A stretch of 64,000 bases of DNA from Paenibacillus pasadenensis (GTDB taxonomy: Bacteria > Bacillota > Bacilli > Paenibacillales > Paenibacillaceae), in contig NZ_JAMBOT010000004.1 of assembly GCF_023715725.1 (NCBI RefSeq), forward strand, positions 248,001 through 312,000. Direction: 5' to 3'. Positions 1 to 7,524 of this stretch are shown here, piece by piece. A program made the translations under genes and the position numbers. Under the pieces are notes generated by a model, which did no database searches, was not told the DNA's origin, and saw only the letters and a list, made by a program, of their open reading frames with translations. Every line of letters starts with the position of its first letter. Position 1 is the stretch's first letter.

Positions 1-1
1 C

Positions 2-307
2 GGCATTCTGGTCAGCGCCGGCCTCGTCTGCCAGTTCGCCATGCTTTTGGACAACTGGGCTTACATTTGGCCAGGCTTTATTCTAGCTGTCGCATTTGGC
101 CTGTGGGAGTTTTACTGGTTCGGGAGCCGCAACCGCTGGCTGCTTATTCCGATTAACATTTTGCTCGTGCTCGGCCTGCTGTTCGGCGCCGTGTTCTCCA
201 TCAGCGCTCTGACGAGCAGCTTGAATTCGTTGTTCCCTTACGCGGCACTCGTCTGCATTTTGCTTGGCTCCTTCCTGCTGCTGAAGCGCAGCCGCGCGGA
301 GCATTGA
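2..307 (+). CDS. Partial hydrophobic membrane protein (5' end outside window)
   Basis: The reading frame is open from the first bases of the window, so the start lies upstream; the first ATG inside it (position 41) has no Shine-Dalgarno sequence and is probably internal. The visible 101 residues contain three or four hydrophobic segments separated by a short basic loop (SRNR) and end in a basic tail (KRSRAEH). The sequence looks like the C-terminal part of an integral membrane protein. I cannot name the family. A strong hairpin terminator follows directly, so this is the last gene of its transcript. Confidence 0.6.
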   Translation, partial: GILVSAGLVCQFAMLLDNWAYIWPGFILAVAFGLWEFYWFGSRNRWLLIPINILLVLGLLFGAVFSISALTSSLNSLFPYAALVCILLGSFLLLKRSRAEH

Positions 308-312
308 ACGAC

Positions 313-360
313 AAAAAGGACTCTCCCCGCCGAATTCGGCTAACGGGAAAGTCCTTTTTC
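313..360. terminator. Bidirectional intrinsic terminator
   Basis: A GGACT-containing stem is flanked by A5 on the left and T5 on the right, so it can end the rightward partial gene and the leftward Bce-type permease transcript. The two genes converge here. Confidence 0.8.
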
Positions 361-379
361 TATTGTCAGATGCCAAATC

Positions 380-2356
380 TCAAACGGCTGTTTCTCTCAA
401 AATGCTGCGCGAGTACATAAACCAGGAAATAAAACAGTAAACGGACTGCATGACGACGTACATGCCCATGACGGCAAGGCCGTACATCCAAACCGGCTGC
501 GTTAACAATGTGCCAAGCGCCTTCATTGCGAACAGACCGTGCACAATGCCAACGAGGCAAGGAGCCAAATACATCACTACTACCTGAAGCGCGATCGTTC
601 GGCGCAGCTCTCCGGCGGTTAGACCAATCCTTTTCAGGGAACGGAATTGGCTCCGGTCTTCCTGCAGCTCGGTAAACAGCTTAAAGTAGAGCAAGCTTCC
701 AGCGGCAATGAAGAATAAGACGCTGATGAACATTCCGATGAATATGGTAAGCCCGCTTGTTTGCCTCATATCTTTATAATAGGAGACACGAGTAGCCTGT
801 ACCTGATCCTGCATATTCTCCGGCACCGCCTGCAGGAAGTTATTAACCGCCGCCTGCTGATTTTCCCAGTCCTCCAGCTCGAATCCGTAAAAATGGAGGA
901 GCGCCTCAGCCGGGGCATCCTGCAATCGTGAGTTGAACAGCCCATCAGAAACGACCAGCAGCCATGTCGCCTCTGCCTGCGAACTGACTACGCTGCCATA
1001 AGCAGACGAATCCAAATTCAGCCGCAGCGGCTTTCCGCCTACGCTGCCCTCTGCCAGACCTTCACCCTTGTTGTCATCTTCCTCTGACGAGGCATAAGGA
1101 TGAACGATGAAGGCTGATCCTTTACTTGCAGAAGCGGACTGGTCTGAGCCATTTTCCAGCGTACGCTTTGGATATCCCGCTCTTTCCGCCAGCCGATTGT
1201 ACTCGCTTAACGGCACCATCATCGCAGTTATGGAATTTTCCTCGCTCCATCCGAGCTCATTCGCTTGAAGCTTTTCTACCAGCAATCCCTGCAAGGAAGT
1301 TTTCTCGGCAATACGCGCTCCTCCCTCATGGAGAAGCTTTTCTGCTTCAGCCGGGGCCATGACAGAATTGCCCTCGCCTTGCTCTACATATCCCACCGTA
1401 TAAGGAGAATAGTCCATAATCTGATCTCGCTGAATTTTTTGAAACACATAAACGGTGCTTGCCGCGCACATGACGATGGCGCTTAGAATAGTCACGACAA
1501 ACAGAATGCGCGCATTGTCCTTCATACGGAACGCCATCTGCGAAATGACGAGCATATTTGTGCGCCGGTAATAAAAGCCTTTCCTCCGCTGCAGCAGCCG
1601 AATCAGCGCTACACTGAGCTGTGTATAGAGAAAATATGTGCCGAGCACTGTCAATCCTATGATTGGCATCACAAACAAGAGAAACAATTTACTCGTCAAA
1701 AAGTATGCCATCACGTAACCCGTGCCTAGCGACAGCACGGCGAGCGCAGAGAGCATCGGCGAATATGCCGGCTGCTGCTTCGGGCGGCGGCTGTCACCCA
1801 GCAGATCAACGATTTGTGATCGTCCAACCGTCATTGCAGTCAGCAGCGAGATGACTAGGAAGAGCAGCAGAAAACTTCCTGCCGTCAGCCAAACTGCCTG
1901 AAGCGGCACCGCAAAACGAATCGGCGCTCCGTTGTCCAGCAATGTGCTGAGCCCCATTATGAATAGCTTGCTGAGCAGAATGCCGAGGCCAAGGCCGGAG
2001 CCGATGGACAGCAGGGCGACAGCCATGCTTTCGTACACGACCATCCGGCGCAGCTGTCTGCGGGTTGTCCCGAACAGGGACAGAAGTCCCAATTCCTTTT
2101 TGCGCGTCTTAACGAAGGCTGAGCTCGAATATAACACGAAAAAGAACGAAAAAATGATGATCAAATACATACAAGCCTTCATCATGCTCGTTACTCCCTG
2201 AGCATGGATGATTTTACCGTCCGTCACATCGGGATGCAGAACGAAGGAAGCGTATAAATAAAAGATAAACACAGAGAAAACGCTGCTCAGAAAATAGGCG
2301 GCATAAGAACGCCAATTGCCGCGGATATTGTTAAGCGCGAGAGAACGGAACGTCAT
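380..2356 (-). CDS. BceB-type ABC transporter permease (FtsX/MacB fold)
   Basis: This 658-residue permease has the layout of the BceB/YxdM/VraG peptide-detoxification family: an N-terminal membrane segment, groups of membrane helices, and a large hydrophilic extracytoplasmic domain (about residues 310-520) between helices 7 and 8, which in the family senses the antimicrobial peptide. It overlaps the 3' end of the ATPase gene by 26 bases, which implies translational coupling. Downstream there is only a terminator. With the ATPase and the kinase-regulator pair next door it forms a complete Bce-like module that in known systems protects lipid II-cycle intermediates from bacitracin-like or lantibiotic peptides. 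The peptide recognised here cannot be told from sequence. Confidence 0.9.
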   Translation of the reverse strand: MTFRSLALNNIRGNWRSYAAYFLSSVFSVFIFYLYASFVLHPDVTDGKIIHAQGVTSMMKACMYLIIIFSFFFVLYSSSAFVKTRKKELGLLSLFGTTRRQLRRMVVYESMAVALLSIGSGLGLGILLSKLFIMGLSTLLDNGAPIRFAVPLQAVWLTAGSFLLLFLVISLLTAMTVGRSQIVDLLGDSRRPKQQPAYSPMLSALAVLSLGTGYVMAYFLTSKLFLLFVMPIIGLTVLGTYFLYTQLSVALIRLLQRRKGFYYRRTNMLVISQMAFRMKDNARILFVVTILSAIVMCAASTVYVFQKIQRDQIMDYSPYTVGYVEQGEGNSVMAPAEAEKLLHEGGARIAEKTSLQGLLVEKLQANELGWSEENSITAMMVPLSEYNRLAERAGYPKRTLENGSDQSASASKGSAFIVHPYASSEEDDNKGEGLAEGSVGGKPLRLNLDSSAYGSVVSSQAEATWLLVVSDGLFNSRLQDAPAEALLHFYGFELEDWENQQAAVNNFLQAVPENMQDQVQATRVSYYKDMRQTSGLTIFIGMFISVLFFIAAGSLLYFKLFTELQEDRSQFRSLKRIGLTAGELRRTIALQVVVMYLAPCLVGIVHGLFAMKALGTLLTQPVWMYGLAVMGMYVVMQSVYCFISWFMYSRSILRETAV

Positions 2357-3107
2357 CGAAATTCCCCCCCAGTACGCTTAGCGAATCTAAAATCTGCTGG
2401 AAAAACGCCTGCCGGTTGTCGCCGCGGCGGATTTCCGAGAAGAACCGGCCGTCCTTGATAAAAATAATCCGTTTGCAGTAACTTGCGCTGAATGGATCAT
2501 GGGTGACCATCAATACCGTTGCGCCAAGCCGCTCGTTCAGATCCTGCAGCGAGCCCATCACATCTTTGGCCGATTTGGAATCCAGATTGCCCGTCAGCTC
2601 GTCGGCCAGCAGCAGCGCCGGCTCATGAACCATCGCTCTGGCGATGGCAGCACGCTGCTTCTGTCCGCCAGACACCCCGTAAGGCCGTTTCTCCAGAATG
2701 GCCGTTATGCCGAGCAATGAAGCGATAGGTGCAATTGCCGCTTCGATTGCGGACGGGGACTTGCCCTCCAGCACAAGCGGCAGCGCAATGTTCTCCTTAA
2801 TACTCAGCGTATCGAGCAAATTAAAATCCTGAAATACAAAACCAAGTTCACGGCGGCGGAAAAGCGCCAGCTTGTTGTCATTTAGCCTCATTGGATCGAT
2901 GCCGCGCACCTTGATGCTGCCGGATGTCGGTTTGTCGATTGTCGCAAGCAAGTTCAGCAGTGTCGTTTTGCCGCTGCCGGACGGTCCCATAATACCGACA
3001 AATTCGCCCGTCTGAACGCTCAGGTTGATTCCTTCCAGAGCTGTATAGCTGACCTCACCTTTGGTACTGTATATTTTTCCCAATTCATTTACTTCCAGTA
3101 CATTCAC
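2331..3107 (-). CDS. BceA-type ABC transporter ATP-binding protein
   Basis: A 258-residue ATPase with Walker A GPSGSGKTT (about residues 40-48), Q-loop FQDFNLLD, signature VSGGQKQR, Walker B ending in LLADE, and the switch histidine in THDP. These fit the MacB/BceA class that pairs with FtsX-like permeases. The start is the ATG at 3107. It is the first gene of a two-gene transporter transcript with its own promoter and operator upstream (3139-3202), separated from the kinase gene by a terminator. The transporter pair can therefore be induced separately from the constitutive or weakly expressed two-component pair, as in Bacillus subtilis bceRS-bceAB. Confidence 0.92.
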   Translation of the reverse strand: MNVLEVNELGKIYSTKGEVSYTALEGINLSVQTGEFVGIMGPSGSGKTTLLNLLATIDKPTSGSIKVRGIDPMRLNDNKLALFRRRELGFVFQDFNLLDTLSIKENIALPLVLEGKSPSAIEAAIAPIASLLGITAILEKRPYGVSGGQKQRAAIARAMVHEPALLLADELTGNLDSKSAKDVMGSLQDLNERLGATVLMVTHDPFSASYCKRIIFIKDGRFFSEIRRGDNRQAFFQQILDSLSVLGGNFDDVPFSRA

Positions 3108-3138
3108 GAATTATGCCCTCCCATCATTTCCTGCTTTA

Positions 3139-3167
3139 AGTATAACCTCTACGGGAAAAGGAACCAT
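3139..3167 (-). promoter_or_regulatory. Putative promoter of the BceAB-type operon
   Basis: On the minus strand a TATACT -10 box lies at 3139-3144. The hexamer 17 bases upstream (3162-3167, ATGGTT) is a poor -35, as expected for an activator-dependent promoter. The BceR-type operator lies directly upstream. Confidence 0.55.
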
Positions 3168-3188
3168 TGATAGACCTTACGAACTGCC

Positions 3189-3202
3189 TTACAGTGTTGT
3201 CA
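3189..3202 (-). promoter_or_regulatory. BceR-type operator
   Basis: The minus strand reads TGACA-ACAC-TGTAA. This matches the TNACA-N4-TGTAA inverted repeat described for BceR-like regulators. Its centre lies about 64 bases upstream of the start point predicted from the TATACT box, suitable for class-I activation by the neighbouring response regulator. Confidence 0.75.
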
Positions 3203-3231
3203 CCTATCAGCACCAGCCGCTGCGCAAGCGC

Positions 3232-3266
3232 AAAAAGGCAGCGTCCGGATGTTGCCGGGCGCTGCC
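3232..3266 (-). terminator. Terminator after the histidine kinase gene
   Basis: On the minus strand a GGCAGCG...CGCTGCC stem is followed by T5. It sits 16 bases beyond the kinase stop and separates the regulator-kinase transcript from the transporter transcript. Confidence 0.8.
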
Positions 3267-3281
3267 TGATCCTATTGCCGT

Positions 3282-4397
3282 TCAATGCTGGAGCTTGTGA
3301 AGTCCCGTTGTTTCAAACCATAGCTTTGCCGTCGTCCCCTCGCCCTCCTGTGAGTGCAGCTCCAGCGAGACGCCAAGCTTGCCTGCCACCTGGCGGCACA
3401 GGTAAAGTCCCATTCCCGTCGATTCTTCAGTGCGTCTGCCATTTTCTCCTGTGAAAAAGGGATCGAACACACGAGGCAAATCCTGAACTGGAATGCCGAT
3501 GCCCTCATCGGCGACGGCAATCGACGCTTTGCCGTCCTTCGAGCTGCTGATTTCAATAATGAGCCGTTTTGCTCCCGCTTTCGGCTTAGAGTATTTGATT
3601 GCATTGCCAATAAGCTGGCTTAGCAGAAAATTCAGCCACTTGCCGTCCGTCTCGGCCCACGCCTCGCCTTCTATTTGCGGGAATACGCCGGCAGCAATAA
3701 GCAGCCGTTTATGCTGATTAATCGCCTGGCGGGCAGCTTCATGAAGCGCGATGCGGCGAGGGTGCAAATCAAGGGCGAACTCCTCCAGCCTCGCCGTATG
3801 AAGCATCTGCTCCAGCCCGCGGGTCAGCCGGTCGGCCTCCTCCCGCAAACTGCCCATAATCTCCTGCAGTTCGCCCTCCTGAAGCGCTGTCCGCTTCCCA
3901 TTGTTCTGAGCGATCAGATCGATAACCGATACCGGAGTTTTCATATGATGCACCCATTGATATACAAAATGCCGATGCAGCTCTCTTTCCCGGTTAAATG
4001 CGGTCAGCTGCTCCTGTATGCTTCGGCTTAACACATCAACCAGCAGCGCCGTCCGTTTTTGCTCCGGCGTAACGGCTTCCGGCAGCGGCATCCATAACGG
4101 AGTCGGAGTATCGGTTCGCCGCAGAAGAGCAACGAGATAAGTTTTGTTTCGCATAAATCCAACTGCCAATCCAGACATTGCTATGCACGAGGAAAGCAGC
4201 CAGAAATACAGTAAATTGCTCCAATCCATCGTTTGCCCGGTGCCGGTCCGTTCCAAATACCAAATCGCCGAGCCTGCCGCCAGTGAAGCCGCCAAAATGC
4301 CGATGGTTCCAAGCCTGCCTCTTACATAAAGCAAAAGAGCCTCGGCATTGAGTCTGAATCGGCTTTGTCCGGGCGCTTGCCCCGAGCCTGCGCTCAT
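3282..4397 (-). CDS. BceS-type intramembrane-sensing histidine kinase
   Basis: A 371-residue kinase with two closely spaced N-terminal transmembrane helices (about residues 28-48 and 60-80) and almost no extracellular loop, the hallmark of BceS-like kinases that sense through their partner transporter. The H-box is YQWVHHMKTPVSV (His near residue 150), followed by N-box LIGNAIKYS, G1 DEGIGIP and G2 STGMGLYL. The ATG start overlaps the regulator stop codon as ATGA and has a GAGGA ribosome site. It should autophosphorylate and pass phosphate to the upstream response regulator. Loss of the large permease loop or of this kinase would be expected to abolish induction. Confidence 0.92.
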   Translation of the reverse strand: MSAGSGQAPGQSRFRLNAEALLLYVRGRLGTIGILAASLAAGSAIWYLERTGTGQTMDWSNLLYFWLLSSCIAMSGLAVGFMRNKTYLVALLRRTDTPTPLWMPLPEAVTPEQKRTALLVDVLSRSIQEQLTAFNRERELHRHFVYQWVHHMKTPVSVIDLIAQNNGKRTALQEGELQEIMGSLREEADRLTRGLEQMLHTARLEEFALDLHPRRIALHEAARQAINQHKRLLIAAGVFPQIEGEAWAETDGKWLNFLLSQLIGNAIKYSKPKAGAKRLIIEISSSKDGKASIAVADEGIGIPVQDLPRVFDPFFTGENGRRTEESTGMGLYLCRQVAGKLGVSLELHSQEGEGTTAKLWFETTGLHKLQH

Positions 4398-5230
4398 TGG
4401 TCCTCCTCGCGGGAAGAATGCAGCTGCTCCGCTCCGCCATTATTGGGCAATTCAACTGCTTCAGCAGCCATTAGCTTCTCCTTATTCAAACGGTAGCCTT
4501 GACCGCGATGCGTCTCCAGCACTCCGTTCAGCCCCAGCTCCTCCAGCTTGCGGCGCAGCCTCGTTACGTTCACGCTCAGCGTGTTGTCATCGACAAAACT
4601 CGTATCGTCCCAGAGGCTCTCGAGCAGACGATCGCGGGAGACAATTACGTCTGCCTGCTCCAGCAGCTCTTCCGCAAGCAGTCTCTCGTTGCGGCTAAGC
4701 TGTGTGGAGGCACCCTGCCAAACCAGCAGGCTGCGGCTCACATCCAGCTTTAAGCCGCTGCAGGCCAGCTCAAAGCTGCCGGCAATGGAACGATCCGTCA
4801 CCTCGGCCTTAAAATCCTGGGAGGACTCCCTGGCTTCGGCTTGTCCCTCCGCCGGAAACGCGGCGTATTCCCCGTAAGCCCGCCGCAGGGCGCTTTTGAT
4901 TTTTGCCAGCAGCAGGTCCAGATGAATCGGCTTTGTCACGTAATCGTCCCCGCCGTTCTCAATGGCCATCACCTGATCCATCTCTCCCGACCGCGCCGAG
5001 ATAAAAATGACCGGAGCTTTGGAATGCTGGCGGAACTGGCGGCACCAGTAAAAGCCATCGTAATAAGGCAAATTGATATCCATTAGCACAAGCTGCGGCT
5101 GCTGCTTCCGAAGGTCCTCGCCAAGCTCTTTGAGCCCCATTCTCAGCGGTTGAAATCCGTAACGCTCCAGCGCCCCCGCCAGCAGCTTGGCAATTTTTTC
5201 ATCATCCTCCACAATTGCGATACGATACAT
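4394..5230 (-). CDS. BceR-type (OmpR family) response regulator
   Basis: The 278-residue protein begins MYRIAIVEDDEK with acidic residues of the receiver active site, phospho-acceptor Asp in LVLMDINLP, and a C-terminal OmpR/PhoB winged helix with recognition region VNVTRLRRKLEELG. I chose the ATG at 5230 because GGAGAGAGGAGG precedes it; a longer in-frame start at 5281 lacks a ribosome site. The linker between receiver and DNA-binding domain (about residues 122-165, rich in Ala, Glu and Ser) is longer than usual for the family. It overlaps the kinase gene by four bases. Confidence 0.92.
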   Translation of the reverse strand: MYRIAIVEDDEKIAKLLAGALERYGFQPLRMGLKELGEDLRKQQPQLVLMDINLPYYDGFYWCRQFRQHSKAPVIFISARSGEMDQVMAIENGGDDYVTKPIHLDLLLAKIKSALRRAYGEYAAFPAEGQAEARESSQDFKAEVTDRSIAGSFELACSGLKLDVSRSLLVWQGASTQLSRNERLLAEELLEQADVIVSRDRLLESLWDDTSFVDDNTLSVNVTRLRRKLEELGLNGVLETHRGQGYRLNKEKLMAAEAVELPNNGGAEQLHSSREEDQ

Positions 5231-5409
5231 CAGCTTACCTCCTCTCTCCGACCCGCTTTTCTTTCTAAGACAGTTTAACATATCGGCGGTTCCCTGCTCT
5301 CGGCGCTCCGCTGCCCAAATATAGTTTAGGCCTGAAACTTCTTGAAAACTGAATCGTATGGACTCTTAAGGTTTATTAATGAAGAAGTAAAACTCAGGAG
5401 GTAACTACC

Positions 5410-5739
5410 ATGTCACTGGCAAAAGCATTACGAATCATTAGCGGCATCTGCGAGGGACTGCTCGCTATCCCGCTGCTCGGCGGCCTGTTCGTCATATCGA
5501 GCGGTTACACCGCGCTTGGCTTTATGCTCATTTTTCATATCATTACACTGTTTGTGTCCCGCGCCAACCGCGAGCCAATTTACGGCAGCGTAACCGGCAT
5601 CGCCGCTTCGCTGCTTGGCTGGATTCCATTTGTCGGATTTCTGCTGCACGCAGCCTCGGCGCTCGCCCTGCTGGTTTCCGCCTTCCAGGGGCCAAGAGTC
5701 GATTATCGTCATCCATCCGGTCCGCCGCCCCGGCTATAA
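5410..5739 (+). CDS. Small multi-pass membrane protein, function unknown
   Basis: A 109-residue hydrophobic protein with about three membrane-spanning stretches and a short proline-rich tail (HPSGPPPRL). An excellent CAGGAGG ribosome site precedes the ATG. It is transcribed divergently from the response regulator gene across about 180 bases and is followed by its own terminator, so it appears to be monocistronic. I do not recognise a named family with certainty. Confidence 0.7.
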   Translation: MSLAKALRIISGICEGLLAIPLLGGLFVISSGYTALGFMLIFHIITLFVSRANREPIYGSVTGIAASLLGWIPFVGFLLHAASALALLVSAFQGPRVDYRHPSGPPPRL

Positions 5740-5750
5740 TGCTCAAGGAG

Positions 5751-5787
5751 AGCCTTCCTCGCAACCTTCGCGGGGAGGCTTTTTTTA
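5751..5787 (+). terminator. Intrinsic terminator
   Basis: An AGCCTtCCtCGC...GCGGGGAGGCT stem is followed by seven T residues. It closes the small membrane-protein transcript. Confidence 0.85.
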
Positions 5788-5808
5788 TGCCGCTCCGACG
5801 GCAGCGCC

Positions 5809-5838
5809 TTGACATTCATCGCTATGGAAAGCTATACT
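5809..5838 (+). promoter_or_regulatory. Sigma-A promoter of the TetR gene
   Basis: TTGACA (5809-5814), an 18-base spacer and TATACT (5833-5838). The operator palindrome begins eight bases after the -10 box, so bound repressor would cover the start point. Confidence 0.8.
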
Positions 5839-5845
5839 ATGAAAA

Positions 5846-5864
5846 ATGACTGACGTTCATTCAT
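5846..5864. promoter_or_regulatory. TetR operator copy 1 (autoregulation)
   Basis: ATGACTGA-CGT-TCATTCAT, an inverted repeat with one mismatch to the perfect copy at 6527-6545. It overlaps the transcription start region of the TetR gene. Confidence 0.75.
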
Positions 5865-5898
5865 GATTACGTTCAGCGACGGACAGGGGGCAATTCGT

Positions 5899-6474
5899 AT
5901 GGCCTTGGATAAAAAGCAGCGTATTATTGATGCCTCCATTGCCGTATTCCAGGAGCTTGGAATTGAAAAAGCCAAAATATCCGATATCGTCAAAGCGGCT
6001 GGAATTGCTCAAGGCACGTTTTATTTATATTTTCCGTCCAAGCTGTCGCTCATGCCTGCCATTGCCGAAATTATGGCTCAGAAAATTGTCGTGCGGCTCA
6101 ACGAGACGCCGGAGAACGGCCCCGTCAAGGAACAGCTCGTCGGAATCATCGATGCGATTTTTGAGGTCACGGAAATGCATAAAGACCTGACCGCGCTGCT
6201 CTACTCCGGCATTACGCAGACCGAGCATGTGCGCGAATGGGAGACGATTTACGATCCGATTTACAGCTGGATCAACGACCGGCTCGAACGTTTTAAGGAG
6301 CAGGGTTCAATCCGGGATTCCGTCCGCACGGTATATGCCTCCAGGCTCGTTTTAGGTCTGATTGAGACGTCAGCCGAGCAGAACTATCTGTATGCCTCGA
6401 CAGACAGCCAGTCGGTGCAGGAATACAAAGAAGAACTAAAGCTGTTTCTGTTTGCGGCGCTCGGGGTGGAGTAA
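5899..6474 (+). CDS. TetR/AcrR family repressor of the adjacent SMR exporter
   Basis: A 191-residue regulator. The N-terminal helix-turn-helix is typical: RIIDASIAVFQELG, then ISDIVKAAGIAQGTFYLYF. I prefer the ATG at 5899, preceded by CAGGGGG; the upstream ATG at 5863 would overlap the operator. The C-terminal ligand-binding half is family-divergent. It lies directly upstream of two small multidrug resistance genes, and both promoters carry the same palindrome, so it very likely represses itself and the exporter until a cationic ligand binds. The arrangement resembles B. subtilis yvdT-yvdS-yvdR. Confidence 0.9.
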   Translation: MALDKKQRIIDASIAVFQELGIEKAKISDIVKAAGIAQGTFYLYFPSKLSLMPAIAEIMAQKIVVRLNETPENGPVKEQLVGIIDAIFEVTEMHKDLTALLYSGITQTEHVREWETIYDPIYSWINDRLERFKEQGSIRDSVRTVYASRLVLGLIETSAEQNYLYASTDSQSVQEYKEELKLFLFAALGVE

Positions 6475-6526
6475 TTATAGTGCAGAATGTGGCGCGGAAC
6501 GGAACAGCGGCGAGCCATCCACCAAA

Positions 6527-6545
6527 ATGACTGACATTCAGTCAT
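6527..6545. promoter_or_regulatory. TetR operator copy 2 (SMR exporter operon)
   Basis: ATGACTGACATTCAGTCAT, a perfect 8-bp inverted repeat with a 3-base centre, 62 bases upstream of the first SMR start codon. A possible -10 (CATAAT, 6569-6574) follows it, without a good -35. Confidence 0.8.
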
Positions 6546-6607
6546 GAATAATTGCCTGACCTTGTACGCATAATCTCATTATTTCAACTTTGGAAGGAGT
6601 CTTAACG

Positions 6608-6985
6608 ATGCAAGCGCAAGCCATCATGAACGACAAATCACAAGGAATAAACAAAGGCTGGCTCTTCGTCGTGCTGACCTGTATCGGAGAGCTGGCCTGG
6701 GTGTACGGCTTTCATACCGCAACGCAAATATGGCATTTTGCCCTTATTATTGCTTTAATTGTACTGGATTTTTATTTCCTGTACCGGGCCTGCCAGTCCA
6801 TTCCTACCGGCACCGTATACGCGCTGTTTGCCGCGGCCGGAACGGCGGGAGCCGCCCTTATGGATTTATTTCTGTTCGGCGGTTCGTTCAACATCGCCAA
6901 AGTCTTTTTTATGATCGTGCTTATTATCGGCGTTGTCATGCTTAAGCTTGCCGACGGCAAGGCTGATGCTCCAGCAAAGTCTTAA
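6608..6985 (+). CDS. Small multidrug resistance (SMR) protein, subunit 1
   Basis: A 125-residue, four-helix membrane protein with the conserved membrane-embedded glutamate in helix 1 (CIGELAWVYGF) that couples proton import to export of cationic substrates. It is about 18 residues longer than a typical SMR protein because of an N-terminal extension (QAQAIMNDKSQGINKG). The ATG at 6608 follows GGAAGGAG; a TTG at 6590 would be an alternative but overlaps that site. It is paired with the next gene, which implies a heterodimeric exporter of the YkkCD/EbrAB/YvdRS kind. Guanidinium versus quaternary cation specificity is undecided. Confidence 0.88.
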   Translation: MQAQAIMNDKSQGINKGWLFVVLTCIGELAWVYGFHTATQIWHFALIIALIVLDFYFLYRACQSIPTGTVYALFAAAGTAGAALMDLFLFGGSFNIAKVFFMIVLIIGVVMLKLADGKADAPAKS

Positions 6986-7001
6986 TTGGAGGTAATTCAA
7001 A

Positions 7002-7316
7002 ATGGGTTGGATATACGTAATGGCGGCGGCAGGCTTTGAGCTTGCCGGCGTAGTTGGTCTAAATCGGTTTACGGAGCGTAAAACTTGGCTGAACGGGCTC
7101 ATGTTCGCAAGCGGATTTGCCGCTTCCTTCATCCTACTGTACGCGTCCTTTCAATATTTACAGCTGAGCGTTGCTTATTCCGTATGGGTCGGACTGGGCA
7201 CCTCGCTTGTTGTCATCGTCAACATGCTCTTTTTCGGAGAGTCCAAAAATTCGATGCGCCTGTTCAGCCTGCTGCTGATCATAATCGGCGTAACCGGCCT
7301 GAAGGCGGTCTCGTGA
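7002..7316 (+). CDS. Small multidrug resistance (SMR) protein, subunit 2
   Basis: A 104-residue, four-helix SMR protein with the conserved glutamate in helix 1 (AAGFELAGVVGLN) and the conserved YSVWVGLG-type motif of helix 3. It starts 16 bases after subunit 1, behind a TTGGAGG ribosome site. Two unequal SMR subunits in one operon usually insert with opposite topology to form an antiparallel pair. It shares the TetR-controlled promoter of subunit 1. Confidence 0.9.
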   Translation: MGWIYVMAAAGFELAGVVGLNRFTERKTWLNGLMFASGFAASFILLYASFQYLQLSVAYSVWVGLGTSLVVIVNMLFFGESKNSMRLFSLLLIIIGVTGLKAVS

Positions 7317-7326
7317 CCGCCTTTTC
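7302..7326 (+). terminator. Intrinsic terminator of the SMR operon
   Basis: AAGGCGGTC...GACCGCCTT followed by TTTCG. The stem overlaps the last codons of the second SMR gene. Confidence 0.7.
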
Positions 7327-7362
7327 GTATATATAGTAGAAAAAAATCACAGGAGGGTCGCT

Positions 7363-7524
7363 ATGGACTATGATGTAATTGTTCCTCAGCGGGCTGTTCC
7401 TGGTGAATTCTCCGAGCCGCTTTTTCAAACAATAACGATACCTCGGGGTCCATCTCCGACCGGGATCGTTTTGACCACGCGAAGGGTAGCCGTATCAATA
7501 ACGGAAACGTTATCGCCTGAGTAG
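7363..7524 (+). other. Orphan ribosome site and 53-codon ORF, antisense into the YVTN gene
   Basis: A strong AGGAGG with good spacing precedes ATG at 7363 (start MDYDVIVPQRAVPGEF). The frame runs 61 bases before entering the antisense strand of the last YVTN gene and stops at 7524. The unique N-terminal 20 or so residues with an excellent ribosome site may be a gene remnant cut off by arrival of the YVTN cluster, or a real small ORF. I infer no function. Confidence 0.3.
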
